Assembly: GCA_025352105.1 (NCBI GenBank)
Contig: JANXUB010000143.1
Coordinates: 1 to 54,983 of the forward strand
Direction of reading: 5' to 3'
Length of the DNA stretch: 54,983 nt
DNA from: Burkholderiales bacterium
Lineage (GTDB): Bacteria > Pseudomonadota > Gammaproteobacteria > Burkholderiales > Casimicrobiaceae
Of this stretch, positions 47,001-54,983 are shown piece by piece. The notes beneath the pieces are model-generated. The model saw only the letters and a program-made list of their open reading frames with translations. It was not told where the DNA came from and made no database searches. Positions within the stretch are counted from its first letter, which is position 1, and each line of letters opens with the position of its first letter. A program made the position numbers and the translations under genes.

Positions 47001-47531
47001 TTGTTTGAAGGTTTGGCGGCTGCAATGGCCGGCACCGGGGGCGGATCGTTATCGCCGAACTTGGCCGTTACCGCCAGAATGTTGCGCGAAGAGGGGGCCG
47101 CGCCAGACGTAGCTCCGGAGATTGCCAGTCGATTGACCGAATGGTTCGCAACGGCGGCTCAGCGTGAGCACGTCAAGTTTCTGTTTTCACCGGATCATGT
47201 TGAAGCGATCAACGAATTCAGCCTTGCTGCGCAAAATTCAACGCCCAACAGCCCGCAAACTCTGCGCGTGGATCGCACCTTCGTGACGGTCAGTGGAGAG
47301 CGCTGGGTGGTTGATTTCAAATTCAGCGAACCGCCTGTGTCCTCGGGCGACAGGGGCGACACGGACGACACAGGCGATTGGATCGCCGCCGAGGCGCGGC
47401 ACCACCAGGCGCAATTGCGGAGCTACGTGCAAGGCCTCAAAGCCTGGGACGCCTCGCGTGGCAAGCCGCTGCCTGTGGTCGCTGCGCTGTACTTTCCGTG
47501 GCTGGATCGGTTGGTTCGTGTTGCGATATAG
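44094..47531 (+). CDS. AddA-like UvrD/Rep-family helicase-nuclease
   Basis: 1145 residues. Superfamily 1 helicase motifs appear in order: QAPAGSGKTELLIQRLL (I), AITFTNKAAGEMRERL (Ia), VLVDEVQDTNPAQFALL (II), VGDPMQSIYGFRDADV (III), LTANYRSLPGVV (IV), VEILTIHKAKGLEWDHVFLV (V) and RLLYVAATRAKISL (VI). The C-terminus has the nuclease-like VDRTFVTV and WVVDFKF. Together with the preceding nuclease it should act as a RecBCD/AddAB equivalent. Its TAG stop is the first part of repeat copy D. Confidence 0.92.
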   Translation: MNSSLTDDQNAREMALNAAQSFVVQAPAGSGKTELLIQRLLTVLATADTPSEVLAITFTNKAAGEMRERLHSALLSASVPETPESGALAIRRRELALRVLARDRALGWRLLDGLNGVMIDTFDAFCARITGSAPVLSVAASSALASVSESVGSLYLQAAQDALFDDDSEVVIASKTLLAMAANRVDDVIDLIANLLARRSQWLGEAVDTTNAAVAQINARLQAEIDAELEQIAERFNPLHRQDIGAILAFTAETFSLAGKADAAAEREAASSDWTACSAHFSVSTWKCIADLLLTDKGELRKSKGINKSVGFPLATDTDFSILGKSERDEAKARMKALLDELSNEPAWISALAKVHHLPTAATMAEHGTTLQATLIILKRAAAHLSILLREQGVTDFAGVAIAALNVLQEEREAVLGALDARLRHVLVDEVQDTNPAQFALLTAITCDWSSGDGRTLFLVGDPMQSIYGFRDADVSLFALAQTEGVGDIRLQPLTLTANYRSLPGVVEWVNRQLSRVFAQVGAWETAPVAFTAAVATRPVVERMSPIVQHLAFADSDDEAAHIADAISQLTRDHSDESIAILVRTRPHAQAVIAVLAARGVPFTAREFARWEQRETIRDLLSLTFAVTHPSDRTALFSVLRSPWVGLTLATLLALAHYLDNAGRDAPSWHALAPDAPWLPQIDADEVQRVAHSYAGFRTAQSRAWLSPLAEQVRAAWQQLGGPSWCVDEDAREDAEAFFAWLHENAPGGLLPPRHAVHDLLDRQHRSFAAASATESSQKGSVEILTIHKAKGLEWDHVFLVGIDRKQRGDARELARWRFVPTSDGSGERQVLVAARDSRKKLVGSVFDYVSQHTNAARAAEGKRLLYVAATRAKISLTLTRCNAAFAPPSDSFAALLGNVADDRFEAPERSRDKRLFLAKSLTRSTHPPQAFETALIVNPAYPATLADAELAVAQSQLDARAEGVVGHLLFEGLAAAMAGTGGGSLSPNLAVTARMLREEGAAPDVAPEIASRLTEWFATAAQREHVKFLFSPDHVEAINEFSLAAQNSTPNSPQTLRVDRTFVTVSGERWVVDFKFSEPPVSSGDRGDTDDTGDWIAAEARHHQAQLRSYVQGLKAWDASRGKPLPVVAALYFPWLDRLVRVAI

Positions 47532-47645
47532 CTTTTTCACAGAGTCCATATTTAATGAGGGCTAACTGCATATTTAGTCAAAAGTCGACATTCGGCTAAA
47601 TGAGACGCTATCCCGCATAAAATAAACGATTTGGCGAAATGCTGT
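47528..47645 (+). repeat. 118-bp imperfect palindromic intergenic repeat, copy D
   Basis: Left end ATAGCTTTTT, centre GTCGAC at 47584-47589, right end GAAATGCTGT. Its first bases supply the stop codon (47529-47531) of the helicase gene. Spacing from the centre to both ends is the same as in copies B, C and E. Confidence 0.78.
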
Positions 47646-47781
47646 TCTTAGCACTAACGTAAATTCTCGCCGTAGTTTCCAATCCGCACGAGTACATTCA
47701 AGAGGACGTCCGTTGCGGCAAAATTTAATGCCGTTCAAAATTTCCGAATAAAATCAAGACTTTCGCGCATCTGCTCACTGA
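47646..47781. other. ribF upstream region
   Basis: About 136 AT-richer bases with no gene. I looked for an FMN riboswitch and saw none of its conserved core. A promoter for ribF is likely here, but no confident -35/-10 pair was found. Confidence 0.35.
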
Positions 47782-48744
47782 ATGACCGCTTCTGCCCCCA
47801 GACCAACACTGGCTCGCGACCTTCGCCCCGAGGCATTCGCATCACGCCCGACGGCAGTAACAATTGGCAATTTTGACGGTGTTCACCGGGGTCATCAGGC
47901 GATGCTGGAAGTGGTTTGCCAAGCTGCGCGCCAGCGCAAACTGGTGCCAGTCGCGCTGACGTTTGCGCCCGCTCCAGGCGAGTTTTTTGCCCGCAACGCT
48001 GGCAAAACGCCTCCCGCCCGTCTGCAACGACTTCGCGACAAACTGGCCTGCATCTGGACGGTCGGCGTTCATCACATTCAACTCGCGCGCTTCAACGCCA
48101 TGATGGCCGCGATGTCCCCGGACGAGTTTTGCGACAAAGTCCTCAAGACCGGGCTTAACGCCAAATGGGTCATCGTCGGCGACGATTTTCGCTACGGTAA
48201 AGGCCGCGCGGGTGATGTGAAAACGCTGCACGCGTGGTGCGCCGCCAACGACGTTGAGTGCTACATCATGCCTGCGATCAAGGCGATGGATGTGCGTTTT
48301 TCGTCGACGCTTGTGCGCGACGCGCTGCGCGCCGGCGACACCGTGACCGCCGCCGCGATCCTCGGTCGCCCGTATCGAATTTCCGGCAAAGTGGCGCATG
48401 GCGACAAGCTCGGCCGCACTATTGGTTTCCCGACGATCAACGTGCCGCTGTGGACACCGCTGCCGCTTTCTGGCATCTTCGCTGTTCGTGTGTACGGCGT
48501 TGATGTGGATGGTGGACAACCGGTTGTGGGTGCTGCGAACGTCGGCGTGCGGCCCACCGTCAAGGAAAACGGAAAGCCATTGCTGGAGGTGTTTTTGTTC
48601 GATTTCAAAGGTGATTTGTATGGCAAGCGCATCGTCGTCGAATTCGTCAAACGCATCCGCGCTGAGGAAAAATTTGAGTCACTGGAAATAATGACCCAAC
48701 AAATGCACCACGATATTGCGGCTGTGCGTGCCGTGTTTGCGTGA
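47782..48744 (+). CDS. ribF: RibF, bifunctional riboflavin kinase / FAD synthetase
   Basis: 320 residues. The N-terminal nucleotidyltransferase domain has VTIGNFDGVHRGHQAML and VIVGDDFRYGKGRAGD; VRFSSTLVRDALRAGD follows. The C-terminal riboflavin kinase domain has GRTIGFPTINVPL and AANVGVRPTV. It makes FMN and then FAD from riboflavin. Its position upstream of ileS-lspA is the usual proteobacterial arrangement, here interrupted by a diguanylate cyclase gene. Confidence 0.96.
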   Translation: MTASAPRPTLARDLRPEAFASRPTAVTIGNFDGVHRGHQAMLEVVCQAARQRKLVPVALTFAPAPGEFFARNAGKTPPARLQRLRDKLACIWTVGVHHIQLARFNAMMAAMSPDEFCDKVLKTGLNAKWVIVGDDFRYGKGRAGDVKTLHAWCAANDVECYIMPAIKAMDVRFSSTLVRDALRAGDTVTAAAILGRPYRISGKVAHGDKLGRTIGFPTINVPLWTPLPLSGIFAVRVYGVDVDGGQPVVGAANVGVRPTVKENGKPLLEVFLFDFKGDLYGKRIVVEFVKRIRAEEKFESLEIMTQQMHHDIAAVRAVFA

Positions 48745-48824
48745 CGCACTATGGGTACACCCTCAGACGCTGATCGAGACTGAACATCGCAACCCCTCTA
48801 CCCATTGCCCCTCTGCCTGACGGC

Positions 48825-50444
48825 TTGTCGCCCGGCGTCGCCGCATTGCTGGCGCAGGCGTATGAGAGCGGCTCGATCGCCGACGGCCTCGCGCTGGCTG
48901 AGCGTGCCTACAACGAGGCAGCTACTACCGGGCTGCCTACGGATATTGCCGCAGTCGGCCACGTGTTCTGCTTCTATTTGTACCGCGCTGGCGACATGGC
49001 GCGCGCCATCACGATTGGCGAGGCGGCATTGCCGTGGTTGCGCGACGTATCGTTGTCGCGTGCTCATGCCGAAACACTGCGCTGGGTGGGACTGTGCGCC
49101 AGCGACGTCGGCCATTACGGCCTGTCGATCAGCTGCGCGGTCGAAATGCAGGCGCTGGCCGAGCGCAACAACGACCAGCGCGGTCGCGTGTTGGCGCTTG
49201 ATTTGCTCGGCGGCTGTTTCGAGCGCTCGGGCGACCCGTGGCAGGGCGAGCGGTTGCTGCGCGAGGCAGTCGTTCTGGCACGCGAGCTCGGCGAGCCGTA
49301 TCCGCTGTTCGCTTCACTCAACAATCTGGGCGCGGTGCTGATTGGCAAGTTTTATTCGCTTCGAGATAGCAATGCGGCCGACGAGGCCATGGCCGCCCTT
49401 CACGCGACGCTGCCGCTATCGCGCGAAGTGAAGCAATTGGCCCCCTCCTTGAACGACCCGTACTTTGACTGCTTCATTGATGGCAATCTGGGCGAAATTC
49501 TGGTGCATCTCGGCGAGTTTGACGAGGCTGAAATGCTGCTCGAACGCTCGCTCACTGCGGCCCGTTCGCGCGGTTATGACGCCGTGATTTCACGCGTGCG
49601 CTGTTCACAAGCCGAGCTGCATCTGGCCCGTGGCAACACCGCTGAGGCCACGCACTTGCTCAGTGAATTGCTGTCCGCCCCAAGCAGCACGCCACAGGTC
49701 GCCACGTCGCTGCGAGCCTATTACGGCCTGTATCTTGCTCACCGCGCGGCTGAGCAACCGGCGGCGGCACTGCGCGCGCTGGAGAGCTTTCGTCGCATCG
49801 AAAATCAACAAACCTTGCAGCAGCTAAAAGCACGCTCGGAGTTCATGGTCACCCGGCTTGAAGCCGACGAGAGCCAGCGTAAGGGCTTGGAGCGCGCCTA
49901 CGGCATTGCTCAGGCACATGCGTCGCGCGCCGTCGCGCTGGAGCGCCTCGCGCACGAGGATGAGTTGACCGGCCTCGGCAATCGTCGCGCGCTCGACTTG
50001 AATTTGCCCGATCTCGTGGCCGCCGCGCAGCCGAATCAGAAGGCGTTGGCGGTGGTGGTGCTTGATCTGGATCACTTCAAGCGTGTCAATGACGTATTTG
50101 GTCACGCCATTGGTGACAAAGTTTTGGTGCAGATCGCGCAAATTCTTGGCAACCAAACCCGCGCCGACGATCTCGTCACCCGCACCGGGGGCGAAGAGTT
50201 TGTGCTGGTGCTGCCGGGCATGAACCAAACCGATGCGTTTGAGATGTGCGAGCGGCTGCGCCTGCGGGTGTCGGACTTTCAGTGGGGCACCATCGCGCCC
50301 AATCTCGCCGTCACCCTGAGTGCGGGCATCGCGTGCGTTCCGGCCTTTGACGCCAGCGCGCTACTGGAGCGCGCCGACCTTGCCATGTATCGGGCGAAAA
50401 AAGCGGGTCGCAACCGGGTCGCGGTTGCGCTCACCAAGTCGTGA
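48825..50444 (+). CDS. TPR-containing diguanylate cyclase (GGDEF)
   Basis: 539 residues from a TTG start. No ATG exists in frame upstream before the stop at 48771, so the true start is uncertain; CTG at 48780 would add 15 residues. The N-terminal ~350 residues are helical TPR-like repeats (FASLNNLGAVLIG, GNLGEILVHLGEFDEAEMLL). A coiled linker leads to a GGDEF domain with ELTGLGNRRALD, VLDLDHFKRVND and GGEEF. The inhibitory I-site RADD lies five residues before GGEEF, so product feedback is expected. It has no membrane helix and should make cyclic di-GMP in the cytoplasm in response to a TPR-bound partner. Confidence 0.87.
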   Translation: MSPGVAALLAQAYESGSIADGLALAERAYNEAATTGLPTDIAAVGHVFCFYLYRAGDMARAITIGEAALPWLRDVSLSRAHAETLRWVGLCASDVGHYGLSISCAVEMQALAERNNDQRGRVLALDLLGGCFERSGDPWQGERLLREAVVLARELGEPYPLFASLNNLGAVLIGKFYSLRDSNAADEAMAALHATLPLSREVKQLAPSLNDPYFDCFIDGNLGEILVHLGEFDEAEMLLERSLTAARSRGYDAVISRVRCSQAELHLARGNTAEATHLLSELLSAPSSTPQVATSLRAYYGLYLAHRAAEQPAAALRALESFRRIENQQTLQQLKARSEFMVTRLEADESQRKGLERAYGIAQAHASRAVALERLAHEDELTGLGNRRALDLNLPDLVAAAQPNQKALAVVVLDLDHFKRVNDVFGHAIGDKVLVQIAQILGNQTRADDLVTRTGGEEFVLVLPGMNQTDAFEMCERLRLRVSDFQWGTIAPNLAVTLSAGIACVPAFDASALLERADLAMYRAKKAGRNRVAVALTKS

Positions 50445-50446
50445 TG

Positions 50447-50463
50447 ATCTCCGGGCTGGAGAT
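50447..50463 (+). terminator. Weak hairpin after the GGDEF gene
   Basis: ATCTCC-GGGCT-GGAGAT, two bases after the stop codon, followed by only a short T-containing run. It is a possible weak terminator or 3'-end stabiliser. Confidence 0.35.
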
Positions 50464-50729
50464 TTCGGCTCGATTTCATCAAAGTGCGAGACAATAGAAG
50501 GATGCACACTTTGCTTCTCACTCTCTGCGTCACCAAGACGCTCGCCCGGCAAACGCGGCACTACCGAATTAGCGGCTGATCTGCCCGCGCCCGCTTGCAG
50601 TCGTATCGATTGCACGCCAGCGCCCTCCGTCGCGCAGTGACGCTTTGATGCAACCAAAGACGCCTGCTCCCCGCGCCAACCGCGTCGGGGCGACGATTTG
50701 AATCCTGATTGCCGCCTGAAAATAAAAAA
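50464..50729. other. Leader region of ileS
   Basis: About 265 non-coding bases. I considered a T-box leader, as ileS genes can have in Gram-positive bacteria, but see no T-box core sequence. The region ends in an A-run without an obvious Shine-Dalgarno. No gene seen. Confidence 0.35.
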
Positions 50730-53700
50730 ATGGAAACTAAGCCCACTACGCCGGACACTCGGTCCACCAAGGCCACGCTCAACCTGCCCGACACGCCGTT
50801 CCCAATGCGCGGTGATCTCGCCAAGCGAGAACCAAAATGGGTCGCCGACTGGACTGAGAAAAAGCTCTATCACGCGATTCGTCGCGTAGCCGCTGGCCGT
50901 CCTAAATGGGTGCTGCATGATGGTCCGCCCTACGCGAATAACGACATTCATGTAGGCCACGCTGTCAACAAAATCCTGAAAGACATCGTCGTCAAGTCGA
51001 AATTGATGTCCGGTTTTGATGCTCCCTACGTGCCGGGCTGGGATTGCCACGGCATGCCCATCGAAATTCAGATCGAGAAGAAATTTGGCAAGGGTCTGCC
51101 GCCACAGGAAGTACAAGCCAAAAGCCGCGCTTACGCCACCGAGCAGATCGAGAAGCAGAAGAAGGACTTCATGCGGCTTGGTGTGCTGGGTGAATGGGAG
51201 AATCCGTACACCACGATGAATCCGGGCAACGAGGCGGACGAAATCCGCGCGCTGAGGAAGATCTACGACGCGGGCTACGTGTTCCGGGGACTCAAGCCCG
51301 TGAACTGGTGCTTCGATTGCGGCTCGGCGTTGGCTGAGGCGGAAGTTGAATATCAGGACAAAGTGGACACGGCCGTTGACGTCGGGTTCGCGTTTGCCGA
51401 GCCGGAAAAGCTGGGCAAGGCGTTTGGTCTCGCCGGGCAGGTGTCGATTGCCGAGCACCACGGCGTGGGCTATCTGGTGATCTGGACGACCACGCCGTGG
51501 ACGCTGCCCGCCAATCAGGCGCTGAACCTGCATCCGGAGTTTCGCTACGCGCTGGTCGAGACGACCGATCCCGCAAGGCCGCTGTTGATCCTCGCCAAGG
51601 AGCGCGTGGAAACCTGCCTCGCGTCGTGGGGCATGCAGGGCACAGTGATCGCCACCTGTACCGGGCAGGCGCTGGATCACATCAACTTCAAGCATCCTTT
51701 TTACGACCGTTTGAGCCCGGTTTATCTGGGTGATTACGTCACACTCGATACGGGTACCGGCATCGTTCATTCGTCGCCTGCCTACGGTATCGAAGACTTT
51801 TTGTCGTGCCGTGAAAATGGGTTGAACGACATGGACGTGCTAACGCCCGTGATGGGCGACGGCAAATACGCTGAATCGCTACCCGAGTTCGGCGGTCTCA
51901 TGATCTGGGACGCGAATCCGAAAATCGTGGAGCACATGCGCGAGAAGGGAACGCTCTTCAAGGCGGAGAAATTTACGCACAGCTACATGCATTGCTGGCG
52001 GCACCGCACGCCCATCATCTATCGCGCGACCAATCAGTGGTTTGCCGGGATGGATATTGTCCCTACAGGTCCTTCTCCCGCAGCGCGCTTGCACCAACTG
52101 GTGCCAGTGGGCACTGAGGTGCCCGGGAGGGCGGATGAGGGCGGTGGCGCACAGAACGCTCGTGGCCTAACAAGCCCTCAAAGCAACGCCACAGCCCTCA
52201 CCCCAACCCTCTCCCGCGCTGCGGCAGAGGGGGCTCGAACGCTGCGCAAAACTGCGCTCGCTGCCATCGACGCCACCCAATTCTTCCCCACCTGGGGCAA
52301 AGCCCGCCTGCATGCCATGATCGCCAATCGCCCCGACTGGACGCTCTCGCGGCAGCGGCAATGGGGCGTGCCGATGGCATTTTTCGTGCATCGCGAAACC
52401 GGCGCTTTGCATCCGCGTACGGGTGAGCTGCTTGAGGCGGTCGCCCAACGCGTGGAGCAGGGCGGTATCGAGGCTTGGCAAACGCTGTCTGTCGAAGATT
52501 TCCTCGGCGATGAGGCGAAGGATTACGTCAAAAATCCGGACACGCTGGACGTATGGTTCGACTCCGGTACCACGCATGAGACCGTACTGCGCGGCTCGCA
52601 TGCGGCGCAGAGCAAGTTCCCGGCTGACATGTATCTCGAAGGCTCGGATCAGCATCGCGGCTGGTTCCATTCGTCACTTCTCACGAGCTGCATGATCAAT
52701 GGTCGTGCGCCGTATGACCAGTTGCTGACGCACGGCTTCGTTGTCGATCAAAACGGCCGCAAGATGAGCAAATCGCTCGGTAACGTCGTGTCGCCGCAAA
52801 AGGTGTGCGACTCGCTCGGCGCGGACATTCTGCGTTTGTGGGTCGCGGCGACGGATTACTCAGGCGAGTTGGCCTTGTCGGACGAAATCCTCAAACGCGT
52901 GACTGAGACGTATCGCCGCATCCGCAACACGCTGCGCTTCTTGCTCGCCAACACGGCCGATTTCGACGCGTCGAAAGACATGGTCGCACTCGAAGAAATG
53001 AGCGAAATTGATCGCTACGCCGTCGCCATGACGCGTGAGATGGCGAAGAATGCTGTCGACGCCTACGGTCGCTATGAGTTTCACACGGTGATGCAGCTGA
53101 TTCAGGGGTTCTGTTCGGAAGACTTGGGCGGCTTCTATCTCGACGTGCTGAAAGATCGCTTGTACACCTGCGGTGCCAATAGCAAGGGCCGGCGCTCGGC
53201 GCAGAGCGCGCTGCACCACATCACGCAGCAGCTCGTACGCCTGATGGCGCCGGTGCTCTCGTTCACGGCAGAGGAGATCTGGTCGACGTTGAATCCGGGC
53301 AAGGACGTAACCGAAGCCAGCGTGTTCTTCGAAACGTGGAGCGAACCGTTGCCCGCGCCCGCAGCCGAAACCATGCTGCTCGCGCGCTGGACGCTCTTGC
53401 GTCAGGTTCGTGCCACCGTGACCAAGGCAATAGAAGAGGTGCGCGCGGCAGGCACTGTCGGCTCCAGCCTTCAGGCCGAAGTGGTGATCACCGCACCGCC
53501 AGCAACGCTTGCGGAGTTGAATCGTCTCGGTCGCGACCTCAAGTTTGTCTTCATCACCTCGCGCGCAACGCTCGCGCAAGGTGCCGAGCTGAGCGTGTCG
53601 GTCACGGCGAGCGAAGCCACAAAATGCGAACGCTGCTGGCATTACCGCACCGACGTCGGCGGCGACACATCGCATCCGGGATTCTGCGCGCGCTGCATCA

Positions 53701-53741
53701 GCAATTTGTATGGCAACGGCGAAACGAGGGCGTTTGCGTAG
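50730..53741 (+). CDS. ileS: Isoleucyl-tRNA synthetase with an in-frame repeat insertion
   Basis: 1003 residues from the ATG at 50730 (TTG at 50709 is an in-frame alternative). The HIGH-like motif is HVGH ([16 protein letters not shown]) and the KMSKS motif is intact ([14 protein letters not shown]). The editing domain includes [18 protein letters not shown], and the C-terminal zinc finger has CERCWHY and CARC. Between GMDIVPT and RTLRKTAL, where relatives have only a few residues, sit about 55 extra residues including [14 protein letters not shown]. These are translated from a repeat element (52070-52232). The flanking catalytic blocks are normal, so the enzyme is probably functional with a surface loop. 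Confidence 0.95.
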   Translation: METKPTTPDTRSTKATLNLPDTPFPMRGDLAKREPKWVADWTEKKLYHAIRRVAAGRPKWVLHDGPPYANNDIHVGHAVNKILKDIVVKSKLMSGFDAPYVPGWDCHGMPIEIQIEKKFGKGLPPQEVQAKSRAYATEQIEKQKKDFMRLGVLGEWENPYTTMNPGNEADEIRALRKIYDAGYVFRGLKPVNWCFDCGSALAEAEVEYQDKVDTAVDVGFAFAEPEKLGKAFGLAGQVSIAEHHGVGYLVIWTTTPWTLPANQALNLHPEFRYALVETTDPARPLLILAKERVETCLASWGMQGTVIATCTGQALDHINFKHPFYDRLSPVYLGDYVTLDTGTGIVHSSPAYGIEDFLSCRENGLNDMDVLTPVMGDGKYAESLPEFGGLMIWDANPKIVEHMREKGTLFKAEKFTHSYMHCWRHRTPIIYRATNQWFAGMDIVPTGPSPAARLHQLVPVGTEVPGRADEGGGAQNARGLTSPQSNATALTPTLSRAAAEGARTLRKTALAAIDATQFFPTWGKARLHAMIANRPDWTLSRQRQWGVPMAFFVHRETGALHPRTGELLEAVAQRVEQGGIEAWQTLSVEDFLGDEAKDYVKNPDTLDVWFDSGTTHETVLRGSHAAQSKFPADMYLEGSDQHRGWFHSSLLTSCMINGRAPYDQLLTHGFVVDQNGRKMSKSLGNVVSPQKVCDSLGADILRLWVAATDYSGELALSDEILKRVTETYRRIRNTLRFLLANTADFDASKDMVALEEMSEIDRYAVAMTREMAKNAVDAYGRYEFHTVMQLIQGFCSEDLGGFYLDVLKDRLYTCGANSKGRRSAQSALHHITQQLVRLMAPVLSFTAEEIWSTLNPGKDVTEASVFFETWSEPLPAPAAETMLLARWTLLRQVRATVTKAIEEVRAAGTVGSSLQAEVVITAPPATLAELNRLGRDLKFVFITSRATLAQGAELSVSVTASEATKCERCWHYRTDVGGDTSHPGFCARCISNLYGNGETRAFA
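52070..52232 (+). repeat. MITE-like inverted-repeat element inserted in frame in ileS
   Basis: The ends (52070-52087 and 52215-52232) are inverted complements at 15 of 18 positions, sharing CCGCAGCGCG/CGCGCTGCGG. The right part contains CCCTCACCCC and CCCTCTCCC, the core of a family of intergenic repeats common in proteobacteria; a shorter relative lies at 54398-54437. Inner palindromes ACTGG-TG-CCAGT and GGGCA...TGCCC are also present. The element is open in the ileS frame. Confidence 0.75.
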
Positions 53742-53754
53742 TGAAGCGAGCGGT

Positions 53755-53872
53755 ACAACTTTTTTGTCAATACGCGCCTGAATGCGGGCTAAACCACGAT
53801 TTTCGTAACAATCGACTATCGTCTATTTGTGTATCTAGCCCCCGCGCAACAGTCAATGCAGGAAAAAGCTGT
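53755..53872 (+). repeat. 118-bp imperfect palindromic intergenic repeat, copy E
   Basis: Left end ACAACTTTTT, centre ATCGAC at 53811-53816 (the only copy with A in place of G), right end AAAAAGCTGT. The inner arms GGGCTA and TAGCCC are complementary and mirror-placed. It starts 13 bases after the ileS stop and ends 38 bases before lspA. Confidence 0.8.
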
Positions 53873-53910
53873 TTGTTTGACACCAGCGTTTGCGCGTCGG
53901 GACAAACGGC

Positions 53911-54390
53911 ATGAGTGGCATGCTCGCCCGCCGTTGGAGCGCCGTGATACTCGTCGTCATCGTGCTGGACCAAATCACTAAAGCGTACTTTCACACCCAA
54001 TTCGCCCCCGGCCAACGCCTCAACGTCCTGCCGTTCTTCGACTGGATATTGACTTACAACATGGGTGCGGCATTCAGCTTTCTGGCGAACGCGGGTGGCT
54101 GGCAGCGCTGGTTCTTCGTCGCGCTTGCCCTGATCGTGAGCGCCTATTGCTGGCGCTGGCTCCGACGTGAAGCCGACCCGAGGGTACAACTCGCCCTCGC
54201 GCTCATCATCGGCGGCGCGCTCGGCAACGTGATCGACCGCATCTGGCTCGGTAAAGTCATCGATTTCGTGCTCGTTTACTGGGCCCCGTGGAACTGGTAT
54301 TACCCCGCGTTCAACGTCGCCGACTCCGCCATTTGCATAGGTGCTGCGTTGATGTTGTGGTCGGCGTTTGTTGGCGCGAAGCGAGCGTAG
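53911..54390 (+). CDS. lspA: LspA, lipoprotein signal peptidase (signal peptidase II)
   Basis: 159 residues with four membrane helices. Family motifs: VLDQITKAYF near the start, NMGAAFSFLA, GGALGNVIDR with one catalytic Asp, and FNVADSAICIG with the other. It removes signal peptides from prolipoproteins, such as the lipoprotein encoded at 5748-6236. The ATG at 53911 was chosen; one at 53920 is possible. It follows ileS as in most proteobacteria. Confidence 0.95.
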   Translation: MSGMLARRWSAVILVVIVLDQITKAYFHTQFAPGQRLNVLPFFDWILTYNMGAAFSFLANAGGWQRWFFVALALIVSAYCWRWLRREADPRVQLALALIIGGALGNVIDRIWLGKVIDFVLVYWAPWNWYYPAFNVADSAICIGAALMLWSAFVGAKRA

Positions 54391-54397
54391 TTTTGTT

Positions 54398-54437
54398 CCC
54401 TCTCCCCTCGTGGGAGAGGGCTAGGGAGAGGGGGCAG
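54398..54437 (+). repeat. CCCTCTCCC-type palindromic intergenic repeat
   Basis: A 9-bp perfect hairpin CCCTCTCCC/GGGAGAGGG with loop CTCGT (54398-54420) is followed by another GGGAGAGGG unit. It lies 7 bases after the lspA stop. Read on the other strand it matches the core of the element inside ileS. It could also weaken read-through from lspA into ispH. Confidence 0.75.
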
Positions 54438-54471
54438 GTTGCACCTAAACCCGGTTTTTGAGGAATATTTA

Positions 54472-54983
54472 GTGCAATCCACTCCTATCACCTTCCAACC
54501 CAAATCCGTAATCCTCGCCAACCCGCGAGGCTTCTGCGCCGGCGTTGATCGCGCCATCGCCATCGTCGACCGCGCGCTTGAAAAATTCGGCGCCCCCATC
54601 TACGTTCGCCATGAAGTCGTACACAACAAACACGTCGTTGACGACCTCAAATCACGCGGCGCGATCTTCGTCGAAGAGCTGAAAGACGTGCCCGACCTGC
54701 CCGGCGGCGCAGTCGTCATCTACTCTGCCCACGGCGTGTCAAAAGCGCTGCAAGCTGAGGCAACAGCGCGTAATTTCCGCATCTTCGACGCAACCTGCCC
54801 GCTCGTCACTAAAGTCCACGTCGAGGTGGCCAAACTGCGCAAAGCAGGCACCGAAATCATCATGATCGGCCACGAAGGCCACCCTGAAGTCGAGGGCACC
54901 ATGGGGCAGGTGAAAGAGGGCATTTATCTGGTGGAAGACGAGGCGGACGTCGCCAAACTAGCTGCCAGCGGCAAAGTCAAAGA
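54472..54983 (+). CDS. ispH: IspH (LytB), 4-hydroxy-3-methylbut-2-enyl diphosphate reductase, 5' part
   Basis: Partial: the gene runs off the right edge, leaving about 170 residues. The GTG start has GAGGA (54460-54464) 7 nt upstream. Conserved IspH parts are [17 protein letters not shown] with the first iron-sulfur Cys, [36 protein letters not shown] with the second Cys, and [16 protein letters not shown]. It performs the last step of the MEP isoprenoid pathway. The third cluster Cys lies beyond the window. ileS-lspA-ispH order resembles other proteobacteria, without an FKBP gene between. Confidence 0.95.
   Translation, partial: MQSTPITFQPKSVILANPRGFCAGVDRAIAIVDRALEKFGAPIYVRHEVVHNKHVVDDLKSRGAIFVEELKDVPDLPGGAVVIYSAHGVSKALQAEATARNFRIFDATCPLVTKVHVEVAKLRKAGTEIIMIGHEGHPEVEGTMGQVKEGIYLVEDEADVAKLAASGKVK

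Noticed and set aside
47646..47781. FMN riboswitch upstream of ribF
   Set aside because: The conserved FMN aptamer blocks are absent and the region is short.
50464..50729. T-box or other riboswitch leader of ileS
   Set aside because: No T-box core or specifier arrangement visible, and the organism is Gram-negative.
1..54983. CRISPR array, insertion sequence, integrase or prophage
   Set aside because: No regularly spaced identical repeats, transposase or integrase genes were found on either strand.

Overview
The window is a chromosomal stretch from a Gram-negative proteobacterium, most likely a betaproteobacterium (Burkholderiales-like). This rests on the ribF / ileS / lspA / ispH neighbourhood, an AddAB-like helicase and nuclease pair, an H1-like type VI secretion (T6SS) gene order with tagJ, and the overall codon use. 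The species cannot be named from sequence alone.

Layout. (1) 1-214: the 3' part of tRNA-Ala, a complete tRNA-Glu and their terminator. (2) 575-9196: a signalling block with a secreted MORN-repeat protein, two transmembrane Ser/Thr kinases with C-terminal PEGA-like domains, a proline-rich TPR-like lipoprotein, an FHA protein and a PP2C phosphatase. (3) 9426-20595: the T6SS sheath, tube and baseplate operon tssA-tssB-tssC-hcp-tagJ-tssE-tssF-tssG-clpV. (4) 20661-24769: two tandem TPR-methyltransferases and a patatin-like phospholipase. (5) 24798-28546: two more membrane kinases, divergently transcribed. (6) 28844-34250: a degenerate NYN plus cold-shock-like protein, an unknown small protein, a VgrG with a C-terminal HExxH metallopeptidase domain, a putative periplasmic immunity protein and a PAAR spike. 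(7) 34335-41303: tssK-tssL-tssM-tagF, where TssL carries an OmpA-like peptidoglycan-binding domain. (8) 41410-54983: a non-T6SS block with an AddB-like nuclease, an AddA-like helicase, ribF, a TPR-GGDEF diguanylate cyclase, ileS, lspA and the start of ispH.

How it fits together. Regions 2-7 look like one T6SS locus with a large phospho-signalling layer: four related membrane kinases, one phosphatase, one FHA reader and TagF. VgrG with its metallopeptidase tail, together with PAAR, would be the effector-carrying tip. No TssJ lipoprotein is recognisable in the window.

The most unusual non-coding signal is a family of five intergenic copies of a ~118-bp imperfect palindrome. The copies share ends of the type ACARCTTTTT/AAAAAGCTGT, a central GTCGAC and inner GGGCTA/TAGCCC arms. 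Their sequences have diverged, yet four are exactly the same length with identical internal spacing and the fifth differs by one base. A second, unrelated inverted-repeat element is inserted in frame inside ileS.
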